In this document: positions 27,126 through 36,361 of the stretch, in pieces
Position numbering within the stretch: position 1 is the stretch's first letter
Layout of the letters: the number at the start of each line of letters is the position of its first letter
From: Nostoc commune NIES-4072
GTDB taxonomy: Bacteria; Cyanobacteriota; Cyanobacteriia; Cyanobacteriales; Nostocaceae
Direction of reading: 5' to 3'
Length of the DNA stretch: 64,000 bases
Assembly: GCF_003113895.1 (NCBI RefSeq)
Contig: NZ_BDUD01000001.1
Location: forward strand, 5,576,516-5,640,515
Translations under genes and position numbers: made by a program
Notes under the pieces: model-generated
What the model was told of the DNA's origin: nothing
Databases searched by the model: none
The model's input: the letters and a program-made list of their open reading frames with translations, nothing else

Positions 27126-28519
27126 GTAAAGTAACTACCAATCTCCTCACTGATCTTGCTGTGGCTATCCCATTGGGAATCAAGTATCCAGATACCGGCG
27201 CTGACTTTGGGTGTCATGATGGGTAAGTCGAGTCCTTGTTGTAAACCCATAACTAATAAAGTTAGGGTATCTACAAGTTTAGGGTCAAAGCGGTTAGATT
27301 GTTGCTGTTTGCACTCATCTAAAGCTTGAGTAAATATCTGTTCCCGGCTTTGATTTGACGATTTTCGCTGATTGACTCGCCATTGAAAGTCTGCCAATAA
27401 TGCCAAAATTCTTGACTCTAAGGGAATTTCATCTCCAGCTAAACCTGCTGGTTCCCCTGTGCCGTCCCACCACTCGGTTTGATGAGTAATAATTTGGGCA
27501 ACTGCTCGCAGTCTTGGCATGGTTCGCAAAACTTGCGCTCCCGGTACTAAGGGACAAGTTAAGGGACTACTGGGAGCATCTTCTTGGTAGCGTGTAGTTA
27601 TACCGTCACTGAGTACGCTTTCTGCTTTCTGTAACGGATCTATGCGATGTAACAAAGCCGCTAGCCGTAACCTCTTAATCTGCCATGCGGGAAGATCCAA
27701 AAGCTGGCCGATCGCTTCAGCAAGTCCTACCACTTCCGCAGCTGCCATTGGATTGTTGACATCTGCCATATCCATCAGTTGCGCCATTCGCAAAAAGGCT
27801 TGGATTTCGTTAGAAACCAAGTTGCGATCTAGGGTTTGTTTCTGAAGGGCTGTAGGGATGGATAAATTATCTTGCCCAGTCTGGAGGTAATCTACTACAC
27901 GGGAGACAACTGCACCTAAATTTTGGGATCTGTCCATTGACGGTACAATTTGTTGTTTATCGGCTGTGAGTTTATCCGCCAGTTCTGGGTTGTATTTTCT
28001 GATGTGAGCGATCGCTATTTCTGCTGTCTCTTGCACTAACTCTGGCTCAAATGTCCACAAGCCATAGAATTTACGCTCTAAGTCTGATGTCGGTACTCCA
28101 GTACTGCCATAATCAGTCTCTGATAATTCTTGACAAATTACCATTGCTGTGTATTTAGGAGATAAAATAATTAAGTGCCACTCCTGAGCTACTGGATCGC
28201 CTGAATCTAACGCCACTAAGTCTACATTGGGTAAAAGGCTTGTGGGATGTTCAGCAAAGCCAGATTCGGCAGCAGCCATGATGGTAATTTCGCGGCTACA
28301 TTGGGCGATATCTGCATATCGCCCAGCTTCTTGTAGATACCATTTACCTTGTTGGAAGGCTGAGATTACTAAGGGTGTACCGTCGTCGGTTAAGATATGG
28401 TCTTCAAGAGCATGACACAGGGCAACTAAGGTATTTTTGTAGTAAACACCGAATCGAATTGGCCTGGTGCTGTGGCGATGGGCTGTTTCTAGCTTTTGTA
28501 GAATTGAACCTTCTAACAT
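27122..28519 (-). CDS. DICT sensory domain plus HD-type domain protein
   Basis: A 465-residue signalling protein. Residues 1-165 match the DICT domain found in cyanobacterial light-signalling proteins (RFGVYYKNTLVALCHALEDH, EWHLIILSPKYTAMVICQEL). Residues 250-440 resemble an HD-GYP-like metal-dependent phosphohydrolase (LRLAALLHRIDPL, ITHQTEWWDGTGEP, ESRILALLADFQ), though the HD pair reads HR at LLHRID, so hydrolase activity is doubtful. The gene is translationally coupled to the pentapeptide gene and lies about 100 bases after the radical SAM gene. Confidence 0.8.
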   Translation of the reverse strand: MLEGSILQKLETAHRHSTRPIRFGVYYKNTLVALCHALEDHILTDDGTPLVISAFQQGKWYLQEAGRYADIAQCSREITIMAAAESGFAEHPTSLLPNVDLVALDSGDPVAQEWHLIILSPKYTAMVICQELSETDYGSTGVPTSDLERKFYGLWTFEPELVQETAEIAIAHIRKYNPELADKLTADKQQIVPSMDRSQNLGAVVSRVVDYLQTGQDNLSIPTALQKQTLDRNLVSNEIQAFLRMAQLMDMADVNNPMAAAEVVGLAEAIGQLLDLPAWQIKRLRLAALLHRIDPLQKAESVLSDGITTRYQEDAPSSPLTCPLVPGAQVLRTMPRLRAVAQIITHQTEWWDGTGEPAGLAGDEIPLESRILALLADFQWRVNQRKSSNQSREQIFTQALDECKQQQSNRFDPKLVDTLTLLVMGLQQGLDLPIMTPKVSAGIWILDSQWDSHSKISEEIGSYFT

Positions 28520-28621
28520 GGGATTGGGTAGAAAATAACCGCAGAGGGGGAGTGATTAGGATAGGGCGCAGGCGAGAGCCAAGGAGATGAAATTCGCTCT
28601 TGTCTGATTCTAGGAATTTTA

Positions 28622-30211
28622 TCAAACAGCTGCTAACTGTTTATCTTTTGTCTCTATTGGTGCAGAAAGTGCTGCTTCTAAATCGGCACAACCTAGTTTT
28701 TCTTCTAAGATTTTCATGACTTCGCGTCCGAAATCGTTAGGGTTTTGTTGCCAAGCTTGCAAACACACTTCTCCAAAGAATGAACCAAGAGGTTCGGGAT
28801 TCCAGAGGAGTTTTTTGGCTGTCCACGGCATCAAGCTCATTGGATCATACCCTGGTTTGAGGATGCCTTCTTTGAATGCGTATTCTTCTAAATGGGTATG
28901 GGGTTGCAATCCAATAAAGAAAATGGCAGGTTCGACTTTATCAGCACCAAAAATCCGTTCTAGTTCGCGGTGGTAGGCGATGGTTTGGCGGATGGTTTCG
29001 GGACGTTCGTCAATGACGTTAAAAGAGTAGTTGACAGAAACCAAATCATTAAAACCAGCTGCTTTTAAATCGCGGCAGTTTTGCAACACGGTTCGCAGGT
29101 TATACCCCATCCGCATTTTCCGCACGAGTTCTTGAGAACCACTGGTAATGCCGATTTCAAAGTAGTTCATCCCGGTTTTCGCCATCAAGTCGCACAACTG
29201 GGGTGTCAAATTGTCGGCTCTGATATATGCTGCCCAGTGGATGTCTGTCATACCAGAATCGACGATTTTTTGCAAGAGTTCTATGGCATCGTCGATAAAT
29301 TTTCTGGCTGGGATGAATTGGGCATCGGTAAACCAAAAGTTGCGAATGCCGCGATCGTATAATTGGCGCATCTCAGCCACTACTTCATCTGCTGGGTTGA
29401 TGCGTACTTGTTTCCCTTCGACAACAGTGTAGACGCAATAGCAACAGTTATGAGGACAACCACGCTTGGTTTGTACACCTATATAAAAATCTTGCTCTTG
29501 CAGGTAAAAGTTAAATTCCGGCCAGATGCTTTCGATATAGTCGTAGTTACAAGCTGTTTTTTCTAGGGGAGTGGGTTGTTCGTGAATTAGCCTTTCCCGT
29601 GGTTGAGCTTCTCCCGCAATGTAACAGCGTTCATCTCGAAAATCTTTGCCACCTAAAAGTTTTTCTAGGAGGGTTTCCCCTTCACCCACAGAAATAATTG
29701 TCCCTTGGGGTAAGCTTTTACCCAACTGTTCGTAAAAGACACTGACTGCACCACCACCTACAACTACACGGGCATTAGAATTATATTTTTGGGCACGTTT
29801 TAAACCGCGTTTGATTAAGCCCTGATTGCGCCACAACTCTACATAGTAAGCGATGAAAATTCGTAAACCGCCCAATCCCCCACGTAGTTTCAATAGAGGA
29901 TTCTTCGCGTAGTAAAATTCAAAGGCGTTTTGTAGGGGGTTCCCACCGCGTCCACCAACTGGGGCATAAATTTGAATATCCCGCCACGAAAATACTAGTA
30001 GTGTCGGTTTAAATTCATCGATACAGCGATCCAGAGCAGAACTGTAGTCTAAAGGTGGCACTGTTCCTAAATCAAAAATTCGCTGTTCGATATCAGGAAA
30101 CTGTTTGTGGACATGATCGCTCAGGTAGACAACCCCAATGGGAAAGATAGGGTTACAAGGAAGGCGAACGTAAAGAATTCGATTTTCCATCATGGGTATT
30201 TTGACTTCCAT
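28622..30211 (-). CDS. B12-binding-domain radical SAM protein
   Basis: A 529-residue protein. An N-terminal cobalamin-binding-like region (about 8-210; LPCNPIFPIGVVYLSDHV, VVVGGGAVSVF) precedes the radical SAM core with the [4Fe-4S] motif CPHNCCYCVY at about residues 253-262 and the GITSGSQELVRKM strand. The reaction is not known; related enzymes often methylate or modify tetrapyrroles, lipids or antibiotics. It heads the minus-strand cluster. The start may be the ATG at 30211 or one of two internal ATGs near 30193. Confidence 0.85.
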   Translation of the reverse strand: MEVKIPMMENRILYVRLPCNPIFPIGVVYLSDHVHKQFPDIEQRIFDLGTVPPLDYSSALDRCIDEFKPTLLVFSWRDIQIYAPVGGRGGNPLQNAFEFYYAKNPLLKLRGGLGGLRIFIAYYVELWRNQGLIKRGLKRAQKYNSNARVVVGGGAVSVFYEQLGKSLPQGTIISVGEGETLLEKLLGGKDFRDERCYIAGEAQPRERLIHEQPTPLEKTACNYDYIESIWPEFNFYLQEQDFYIGVQTKRGCPHNCCYCVYTVVEGKQVRINPADEVVAEMRQLYDRGIRNFWFTDAQFIPARKFIDDAIELLQKIVDSGMTDIHWAAYIRADNLTPQLCDLMAKTGMNYFEIGITSGSQELVRKMRMGYNLRTVLQNCRDLKAAGFNDLVSVNYSFNVIDERPETIRQTIAYHRELERIFGADKVEPAIFFIGLQPHTHLEEYAFKEGILKPGYDPMSLMPWTAKKLLWNPEPLGSFFGEVCLQAWQQNPNDFGREVMKILEEKLGCADLEAALSAPIETKDKQLAAV

Positions 30212-30800
30212 CTTGCCAATCTTTGGGGAAAGCGAGATAAATTCCAGTTTTAAAGGGTGTTTTTGTTTTAGCTGCTTTTAATCTCTTATAATCTTGCTTG
30301 ACATTGAAGCAATTTATTGATATGTAGCGTGAAACTTTTGTTCACAGATGTAGGAATCAATAAAATTGCTTTCATACCAAACGCATGGCATCAAGAGAGG
30401 CTTTATGAAGACATTTTTCATATAGCTTTACGATAACATTGAGTTTATTCATTAAGCGATGATCCCAGGCTTTTAATCTTGGGATAGATGAAACACAAAA
30501 ATACACCCCTGAACTAGGCTCAAGCCAAGGGGATCTTCGCCATACTTACCCTAAAATTATCTGCCCTAAAGAAGTTAAAGTTTTTTTGTCAGAAATTAAA
30601 AATTAAAAGATGTTCACATAGTGTAAAATTGCAGAAAAAGCAGAAATTTTTCTAAAAATTTTATAACCTACAATATATCTTTAGGTAGAAATAATCTATA
30701 AAAGTTCAGTTGGTAGTCGGAGCTACAGCAACTGGGGATCAGGCAATGCTAGGCTTGGCTAGTGTAATGTAAAATTGTGGCGTAAAGCTCCTCAGCAGTT
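30212..30800. other. Intergenic region, no gene seen
   Basis: About 590 AT-rich bases between divergent genes. I see no reading frame or clear repeat; it should hold both promoters. Confidence 0.5.
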
Positions 30801-31196
30801 ATGGCTCAAATATTAGATCCTCTACCACCTGAGCAATCGGGAAAAATTCTCTGCTGCTACATTAATGCCACGAGCAAAATACAGGTAGCTCGCATCTCCA
30901 ATATTCCCAACTGGTACTTTGAAAGGGTTGTTTTTCCTGGACAACGTTTAGTGTTTGAAGCTCCGCGAAAAGCTCAATTGGAGATTCACACAGGGATGAT
31001 GGCAAGTGCAATTTTATCCGATAAAATTCCGTGCGATCGCCTAATGCTCGACGAACCCGGCGTTTATGAGTTCGATACAGACTCATCAGATGAAAATGAC
31101 CTTATTAATACCAGGTCTATAGTGCAGCAAATTAATACAAAAATCGGAGATAGTACAAAACCCTTACAATTCCTTGGTTTAGCATCGGTTGATTAA
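30801..31196 (+). CDS. DUF1830 domain protein
   Basis: A 131-residue protein whose N-terminal 70 residues match DUF1830 (ILCCYINATSKIQVARIS, NWYFERVVFPGQRLVFEA), a small family restricted to cyanobacteria. The C-terminus is acidic and likely flexible. No function is known. The gene is monocistronic. Confidence 0.85.
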   Translation: MAQILDPLPPEQSGKILCCYINATSKIQVARISNIPNWYFERVVFPGQRLVFEAPRKAQLEIHTGMMASAILSDKIPCDRLMLDEPGVYEFDTDSSDENDLINTRSIVQQINTKIGDSTKPLQFLGLASVD

Positions 31197-31256
31197 AAAA
31201 AAATTTACTAAATTTAAGGGTTGCTAATTCAGCAGCCTTTTTTGTTTATTATTTTC

Positions 31257-31385
31257 TATTGGGCATTGGGCATAGAAAAGAGGCAGAGGGGCAGGGTGCG
31301 GGGGCAGAGGGGAAAAATCTTCTCCCTTGCTCCCTGCTCCCTCATCTTCCCCTGCTTCCCCTGCTCCCCCATTTCATTTACAATC
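31257..31385. repeat. Purine/pyrimidine repeat upstream of the DUF4079 gene
   Basis: GGGCATTGGGCATAG and GGCAGAGGGGCAGG-like units are followed by CCTGCTCCCTC and CCCCTGCTTCCCCTGCTCCCC. An in-frame extension through this block should not be taken as part of the next gene. Confidence 0.65.
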
Positions 31386-31391
31386 AATCTT

Positions 31392-31853
31392 ATGAATCTG
31401 CCTTCATTTCTTTGGTTGTGGAAAATAGCCGCCTGGTCAATGGGGTTGTCCCTGCTGGCATATCTGATGTTAGCAGTCACCGGCGTTTGGATGTTTCGGG
31501 CGAGAACTTCGCAGCAATTCCCATTTATTACCCCATTTATGGGCGGAAATAAAGAGGTGCGATCGCTCCACTATACAATGGGCATCAGCATGGTAAGTTT
31601 AGTACTACTACTGCTAGCGATCGGCATTGTTGGCACTCTTGGTCATTTTGGCTCCTTGGGTCATTCATCACATTTAGTTGCTGGATTGATAGTAGTAGCA
31701 TTAGTTTTACTATCTGCTTTGAGTGCGACGCAAATTAGTGCCAGACGACCTTGGGCTAGACCTTTACACGTCGGCGTAAATATTATTTTATTTATAGGAT
31801 TTGCCTGGGTATCTTTTACTGGTTGGATTGTAGTACAAAAGTATTTACCTTAA
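31392..31853 (+). CDS. DUF4079-like membrane protein
   Basis: A 153-residue protein with four predicted membrane helices. It begins MNLPSFLWLWKIAAWSMGLSLLAYLMLAV and carries the conserved LHYTMGISMV and HLVAGLIVVALVLLSALSATQ segments. The pattern matches DUF4079, found in cyanobacteria and plants and thought to act in thylakoids. I start at ATG 31392 because the upstream extension is a repeat. Confidence 0.75.
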   Translation: MNLPSFLWLWKIAAWSMGLSLLAYLMLAVTGVWMFRARTSQQFPFITPFMGGNKEVRSLHYTMGISMVSLVLLLLAIGIVGTLGHFGSLGHSSHLVAGLIVVALVLLSALSATQISARRPWARPLHVGVNIILFIGFAWVSFTGWIVVQKYLP

Positions 31854-31951
31854 AGGATAATTTGAAATTTCAAAGTGGTATAGCTTATGTGCGACAGGCG
31901 AGGTAGGACATAGACCTACCGTACAATGAAGAAAAGCATTGTAATTGAGCC

Positions 31952-32518
31952 GTGACAGCAAACTCAGCCAATATTTCAGCTTCTGTATTTCGTCTGTCTC
32001 CTTTGATTCGGATAACGCTGCTGAGTCTATACATAGCACTCACAGTTCCATTACCCTTCTTATCGCAGGTAACAGCTGCACCAGTACCCCCAAAATTCTT
32101 GTGGATAGGAATTAGCATCGGCTTCGTTGCCTTGTATGCTGTATTGACTGAACGAGTGACGGTAGATGACCAGGGAATTCAGGTTACTTACCCCGCCTGG
32201 GTACCTAGCTTTTTTCGTAAAGGCTGGTTTTTACCTTGGTCAGAGGTGAAAGAGTTAAAACCCCGCACCACTGGTCAAGGAGGAATAGTTTATTACTTTG
32301 TCAGCCAGGATGGGAAAGCTTATTTACTACCGATGCGTGTAGTTGGATTTGCCCGTTTCGTGCAAATTGTCCAAGCAAAGACAGGCATTGATACTACAGA
32401 TGTTCGCCCTTTAGCGCAGCCGTGGATGTACTTGATTTTACTAGGATTGACACTGCTGTTATTATTGGTCGATGGCTGGGCGATCGCTACAGCTTTAACT
32501 ACCAGACAATTAACTTAA
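31952..32518 (+). CDS. Conserved membrane protein with PH-like middle domain
   Basis: A 188-residue protein starting at GTG 31952. Two hydrophobic segments lie near residues 20-65 and a further one near 158-182. The soluble part between them (ERVTVDDQGIQVTYP, LPWSEVKELKPRTTGQG) resembles small PH-like domains that follow membrane hairpins. No function can be assigned. An ABC-type ATPase gene follows on the same strand. Confidence 0.6.
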   Translation: MTANSANISASVFRLSPLIRITLLSLYIALTVPLPFLSQVTAAPVPPKFLWIGISIGFVALYAVLTERVTVDDQGIQVTYPAWVPSFFRKGWFLPWSEVKELKPRTTGQGGIVYYFVSQDGKAYLLPMRVVGFARFVQIVQAKTGIDTTDVRPLAQPWMYLILLGLTLLLLLVDGWAIATALTTRQLT

Positions 32519-32520
32519 AA

Positions 32521-32622
32521 TTGGGCATGGGGCATTGGGCATGGCTCAAGAATCAATCAATAGTTCTTCTTCCCCTGCCTCCCCTGCCTCCCCATGTCCC
32601 TACTCCCCACTCCTCACTCTCC
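32521..32622. repeat. Repeat block at the 5' end of the ABC ATPase gene
   Basis: GGGCATGGGGCATTGGGCATGG followed by CCCCTGCCTCCCCTGCCTCCCC and ACTCCCCACTCCTCACTC. It stays open in the frame of the following gene, so the annotated N-terminus may be artefactual. Confidence 0.6.
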
Positions 32623-33396
32623 TTGAATACAGCAAAAGCCACACTCAGGCTAGAGCAAGTTAATCTGTTTACGAAGCTGAAAACCCAACTTCCAGGGAAT
32701 CAGCAAGGATACCCCATATTGCAAGATATCTCCTTAGAGGTATTCCAAGGCGATCGCATTGCCATTGTAGGGTCAGTTGGCGCTGGAAAAACTTCGTTAT
32801 TAAAACTCCTCAACCGCCTCATTGAACCCACCAGTGGCAGAATCTATCTAGAAAACCAAGAATATCGCCAAATACCCGTCATCCAGCTACGCCAGATGCT
32901 TGTACTTGTATTGCAAGAATCAAAGCTGTTGGGGATGACAGTTGGACAAGCCTTGGCTTATCCTTTAGTTTTGCGTGGTTTGTCCAAACAGACAATTGAG
33001 CAACGAGTCAGTCACTGGACAGAACAACTGCATATTCCTAGTGAATGGTTAGGGCGAACAGAGGTGCAACTTTCTGCGGGACAACGACAACTAGTAGCGA
33101 TCGCTCGTGCCTTAGTCATCCAGCCTAAAATATTATTATTAGACGAGCCAACCTCTGCCCTTGATGCTGGTACTGCTTCTCATCTAATGCAAGTCTTAAC
33201 CCAGTTAAGTCAAACTCATCAAACCACGATTTTGATGGTAAACCACCAACTGGAACTAACTCAGATGTTTTGCACTCGGTTATTACATCTACACCAAGGT
33301 CATTTATTGGCAAATCAAAAAGTCTCTGAAATAAACTGGGTTGAATTACGAGAAAGCTTAATTCAAGCAGAAGCTCAAGACGATTTTGGATTTTAA
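32527..33396 (+). CDS. ABC transporter ATP-binding protein
   Basis: An ABC ATPase with Walker A GSVGAGKTS, a signature motif LSAGQRQLVAIARAL (Ala in place of the usual Gly), Walker B ILLLDEPTSALD and an H-loop histidine in MVNHQ. The best match is to single-subunit amino-acid or phosphonate-type importer ATPases; no permease gene is adjacent, so the substrate is unknown. The first ATG (32527) lies in a repeat. TTG 32623, just before NTAKATLRLEQVNLF, may be the true start and would give 257 residues. Confidence 0.85.
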   Translation: MGHWAWLKNQSIVLLPLPPLPPHVPTPHSSLSLNTAKATLRLEQVNLFTKLKTQLPGNQQGYPILQDISLEVFQGDRIAIVGSVGAGKTSLLKLLNRLIEPTSGRIYLENQEYRQIPVIQLRQMLVLVLQESKLLGMTVGQALAYPLVLRGLSKQTIEQRVSHWTEQLHIPSEWLGRTEVQLSAGQRQLVAIARALVIQPKILLLDEPTSALDAGTASHLMQVLTQLSQTHQTTILMVNHQLELTQMFCTRLLHLHQGHLLANQKVSEINWVELRESLIQAEAQDDFGF

Positions 33397-33430
33397 ATTT
33401 CCATTAGTCAATCATCATTGGGTATTAAAA

Positions 33431-33522
33431 GTGCTGAGTTAGGAGTTAAGAGTTAATAATTATCCCTCATCTCCGTCATCCCCCACTCCCTACTCCCTAT
33501 TCCCCACTCCCCACTCCCATCA
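33431..33522. repeat. Short tandem repeats between convergent genes
   Basis: GTTAGGAGTTAAGAGTTAA followed by CCCCACTCCCTACTCCCTATTCCCCACTCCCC. It lies between the stops of the ABC ATPase gene and the response-regulator gene. Confidence 0.65.
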
Positions 33523-34287
33523 CACACTACTAAGCGTTGAACGTTGATTATTAAATCTCTCTCTAGCTAACTTTGTTGTTTGTGATTGTGAAATATTGCT
33601 ATTCAAAATTTCCATGTTAAAACGGTATCCTACATTGCGGATCGTTTGAATCAAATTGGGTTGGCGAGGATCAAGTTCAACCTTTTTCCGCAGCGATAAA
33701 ACATGAGTATCAATAGTACGAGGGTTATCGATAGCATCAGGCCAAGCACGGCGCAGTAATTCTGACCGACTCAGAGGCACTCCCCCAGCTTGTGCCAAAA
33801 CGTACAGCAAACTGAATTCTTGGGGCGTTAAGTCGATAAACTCCCCTTGGAAACGGACACGGCGCTGAACTAAATCGATTTGCAAAGTGCCATAATCCAA
33901 GTAAGCTGGTGCAGTAGGTGTGCGCTTCCGGCGAATTAGTGCCTCTACCCGTGCTAAAAACTCTTGCATTCCAAAAGGTTTGCTCAGATAATCATCTGCG
34001 CCCGCCTTTAAACCTGCGACGATATCACCTTCACCATTACGGGCAGATAGCATTAAGATTAGAGGTTGCTGCTGACGATGCAACCAACGACAAAACTCAA
34101 TGCCATCACCATCAGGCAGGTCTGCATCTAAAACTACCAGTGTTGGTTGATGGCTTAAAAATACTTCCCTTGCTTGATAAATGCTGGCAGCTTGATGCAC
34201 ACGGTATTCTAGTTGTTGCAAGTGCCAACCCAACAACGACCTCAGATGGGGATTCCCCTCAATGATTTCTATACAAACCGAACCCAC
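33520..34287 (-). CDS. OmpR-type response regulator with atypical receiver (NblR-like)
   Basis: A 255-residue protein with a receiver domain (1-120) and a winged-helix DNA-binding domain (about 130-230; IDLTPQEFSLLYVLA, RTIDTHVLSLRKKVE, IQTIRNVGYRF). In the receiver the phosphoacceptor Asp (LVVLDADLPDGDG), the Ser (MLSARN) and the Lys (LSKPF) are present, but the N-terminal acidic pair is replaced (CIEIIEGN), so metal-dependent phosphorylation may be impaired. The layout recalls the cyanobacterial NblR group, which also has an incomplete phosphorylation pocket, but I cannot confirm orthology. No kinase lies nearby. Confidence 0.8.
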   Translation of the reverse strand: MGSVCIEIIEGNPHLRSLLGWHLQQLEYRVHQAASIYQAREVFLSHQPTLVVLDADLPDGDGIEFCRWLHRQQQPLILMLSARNGEGDIVAGLKAGADDYLSKPFGMQEFLARVEALIRRKRTPTAPAYLDYGTLQIDLVQRRVRFQGEFIDLTPQEFSLLYVLAQAGGVPLSRSELLRRAWPDAIDNPRTIDTHVLSLRKKVELDPRQPNLIQTIRNVGYRFNMEILNSNISQSQTTKLARERFNNQRSTLSSV

Positions 34288-34873
34288 AGTGGCAAGACCC
34301 CTTAGCGTCGATGACTTTCAAAGTAACAAGCTCATCTCTAAGGTTTTGTAGCCTTTGTTACTTCAATAGCTATTACCTTTACATTTCCTCATAACAAGAG
34401 TGGCAATATCTTTGAATTTATGCCTTGCCAAAGGCAATAAGAAATATTCTTAAATTTTTATTAAATTTCTCGAAATATTTGTTAAACTTATGGAAACTTC
34501 TTCTAGCTTAACATTCTGCTTTTAGATAGATATGATTTATCAGAAAACTATAGCCTAAGCAGCTAGCTATTAATACTACAATTTTGTAGCCTGAGAATAA
34601 AAGTGGATTTTATCTTGCAAAAGTTAGTTCTTACACCCACGAATGTATTACCAATACAATTGGGCTGAAGAGTTATGAAAATCATAAAAATAACTTAGCA
34701 GATAACTAGAATCGATGTTTTCTGGAATAGGATTAAAGTAGCTTGTAGCTGCTAGGAGGGTACTGCCCAGAGTAGATGTGTTGACTTTGAGTTAAGGCCA
34801 AAGTGAAATTACAGTTCACTTTTGAGCGTAAATCATTTACAATTCTCATTCCAAAGAGTTTAATACAGCAGTT
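34288..34873. other. Intergenic region, no gene seen
   Basis: About 590 AT-rich bases between divergent genes. A plus-strand frame at 34803 overlaps the following gene out of frame and is not supported. Confidence 0.5.
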
Positions 34874-35122
34874 ATGCTCCAAGACACACAAACCATCCGC
34901 TATTACCAAAGACTTACCGACGCCTTCGTCGAGTTATGGAATCGCGGTTATCGCACGGATGACATGCGGATGTATTTGGATGGATATCTAGCCGCATTAC
35001 GACATGGCAATATTCTTGAACCTATCCTGATTCATCGATTAGAAGAGGAAGCCAGCCGCTACTTGTACGATGGATCAAATTTTGCAGTGCCGCAACCACA
35101 GCCACAAGCCGATTACTACTAA
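34874..35122 (+). CDS. DUF6761-family small protein
   Basis: An 82-residue protein (MLQDTQTIRYYQRLTDAFVE, LEEEASRYLYDGSNF). The helical core and the aromatic-rich end match a small conserved cyanobacterial family of unknown role. The clean ATG and its stand-alone position support expression. Confidence 0.75.
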   Translation: MLQDTQTIRYYQRLTDAFVELWNRGYRTDDMRMYLDGYLAALRHGNILEPILIHRLEEEASRYLYDGSNFAVPQPQPQADYY

Positions 35123-35244
35123 GTACTATTCACCTAGTCATTGATAGTAACCGTCAATTACCGCAGATGATTATAGCATATTATCTGTATTGGTCAACTG
35201 GTGCGGTGGTGTGAGATTTTGGAGATATTGTATTGATAAAACGC

Positions 35245-35289
35245 ATCCCCTCAGCCCTATATTGGTCTTGCCAATGCGACTGAGGGGAT
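35245..35289. terminator. Hairpin downstream of converging genes
   Basis: Stem ATCCCCTCAG (35245-35254) with CTGAGGGGAT (35280-35289), and an inner ATTGG/CCAAT stem. A short T-run follows it on the minus strand only (CGTTTTATC). Confidence 0.5.
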
Positions 35290-35349
35290 TGTTGACTAGC
35301 TTTGCAATCAATTCCAACACGACGACATAGTATTTATTTTCATAAACCC

Positions 35350-35397
35350 ATTAAAAACCCTTGAAAGGGGAGATACTAATTCTCTGACCTTTCAAGG
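35350..35397 (-). terminator. Intrinsic terminator of the bolA-grxD unit
   Basis: Stem CCTTGAAAGG (35359-35368) with CCTTTCAAGG (35388-35397), followed on the minus strand by GTTTTTAATGG. It lies about 75 bases after the grxD stop. Confidence 0.75.
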
Positions 35398-35473
35398 ATA
35401 TTAAAAATGGTAAATTGCTTTGATTACAAAATGCAAATCTAGCAACATACCTTCTGGTTTGCGTAAAGAAATA

Positions 35474-35797
35474 TTACGAGGCTAAAGCTACCTCTACCTT
35501 TTGCTGCAATTCACCTTTTTGGTACATTTCAATCAAAATGTCAGAACCGCCAACGAATTCACCATTGATATACACTTGGGGAATTGTCGGCCAGTTAGAG
35601 TATTCCTTAATTCCTTGACGGATTTCAGAATCTGATAGAACGTCGATTGTCTCGAAGGGAACACCCAAGGTATTGAGAATCTGCACAACGTTGTTGGAGA
35701 AACCACATTGGGGCATTAACTTGTTTCCCTTCATGAAAACCATAATCTTGTTCTGTTGTAGCAAGTTATCAATTTTCTCTTTGAGTTCTGGCGTCAT
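35474..35797 (-). CDS. grxD: Monothiol glutaredoxin (Grx4/Grx5 type)
   Basis: A 107-residue monothiol glutaredoxin. The CGFS active site (residues 31-34, MPQCGFSNN) and the TIPQVYINGEFVGGSDI glutathione-binding region are intact. Such proteins carry glutathione-coordinated [2Fe-2S] clusters. The gene lies directly downstream of bolA, its usual physical partner. The two probably form a Grx-BolA complex handling Fe-S clusters or sensing iron. An intrinsic terminator follows. Confidence 0.95.
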   Translation of the reverse strand: MTPELKEKIDNLLQQNKIMVFMKGNKLMPQCGFSNNVVQILNTLGVPFETIDVLSDSEIRQGIKEYSNWPTIPQVYINGEFVGGSDILIEMYQKGELQQKVEVALAS

Positions 35798-35886
35798 GGT
35801 ATTTGTGTTTCCTATGTTACATTCAACAATGACGAGTGAGAAGTTAAAAATTTATAACTCCTAACTCCTAATTCCTAACTCTATGT

Positions 35887-36144
35887 TTACGAAGCTGGTG
35901 TTGCTTGCCAAGATTCAGGAGTATATGTTTTTACTGCTAAGGCATGAATTGCTTCGGTTGACATAGCTTGCCCCAAAGCACCATAAACTAGCTGGTGCTG
36001 TTGCACTAGTCCCTTACCTGCAAAGTGCGATGAAACTACTGTTACCTGATAGTGGTCACCGCCACCAGTCAAGTCTTGCACCTGAACCTGAGCGTCTGGC
36101 AGTTCCGCCTTGATCATTGCCTCAACCTGCTGCGGACTAATCAT
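35887..36144 (-). CDS. BolA-family protein
   Basis: An 85-residue BolA protein ([40 protein letters not shown]). The histidines near the HF and QQHQ segments are candidates for Fe-S ligation in BolA-Grx heterodimers. Its place just upstream of grxD on the same strand supports joint function. The 89-base gap includes a short repeat (AACTCCTAACTCCTAATTC). Confidence 0.92.
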   Translation of the reverse strand: MISPQQVEAMIKAELPDAQVQVQDLTGGGDHYQVTVVSSHFAGKGLVQQHQLVYGALGQAMSTEAIHALAVKTYTPESWQATPAS

Positions 36145-36361
36145 CGCTATTCCTGAAAAAACTTACTTTTCTATTATTAACAGATATGGAGCAATGGCTG
36201 TGCCAAGTTCAGGTTTTGGCAAGGCTGGAGATAAACGCAGCTCTGAGGTGGATTTTTGAGGACGCTGCCTCAAAGCTACGGTAGATAATCCTATCCTAGC
36301 ACTGGGACGTTCTCAAACTGCTGCTCAGAAAGAGGTGGAAATGCGGGAGGAAGGGAAAAAC

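Noticed and set aside
26467..27129. 220-codon frame opposite the pentapeptide-repeat gene
   Set aside because: Antisense of the repeat; the periodic minus-strand protein is clearly the real one.
34803..34991. 62-codon frame
   Set aside because: Overlaps the DUF6761 gene in another frame and has no support.
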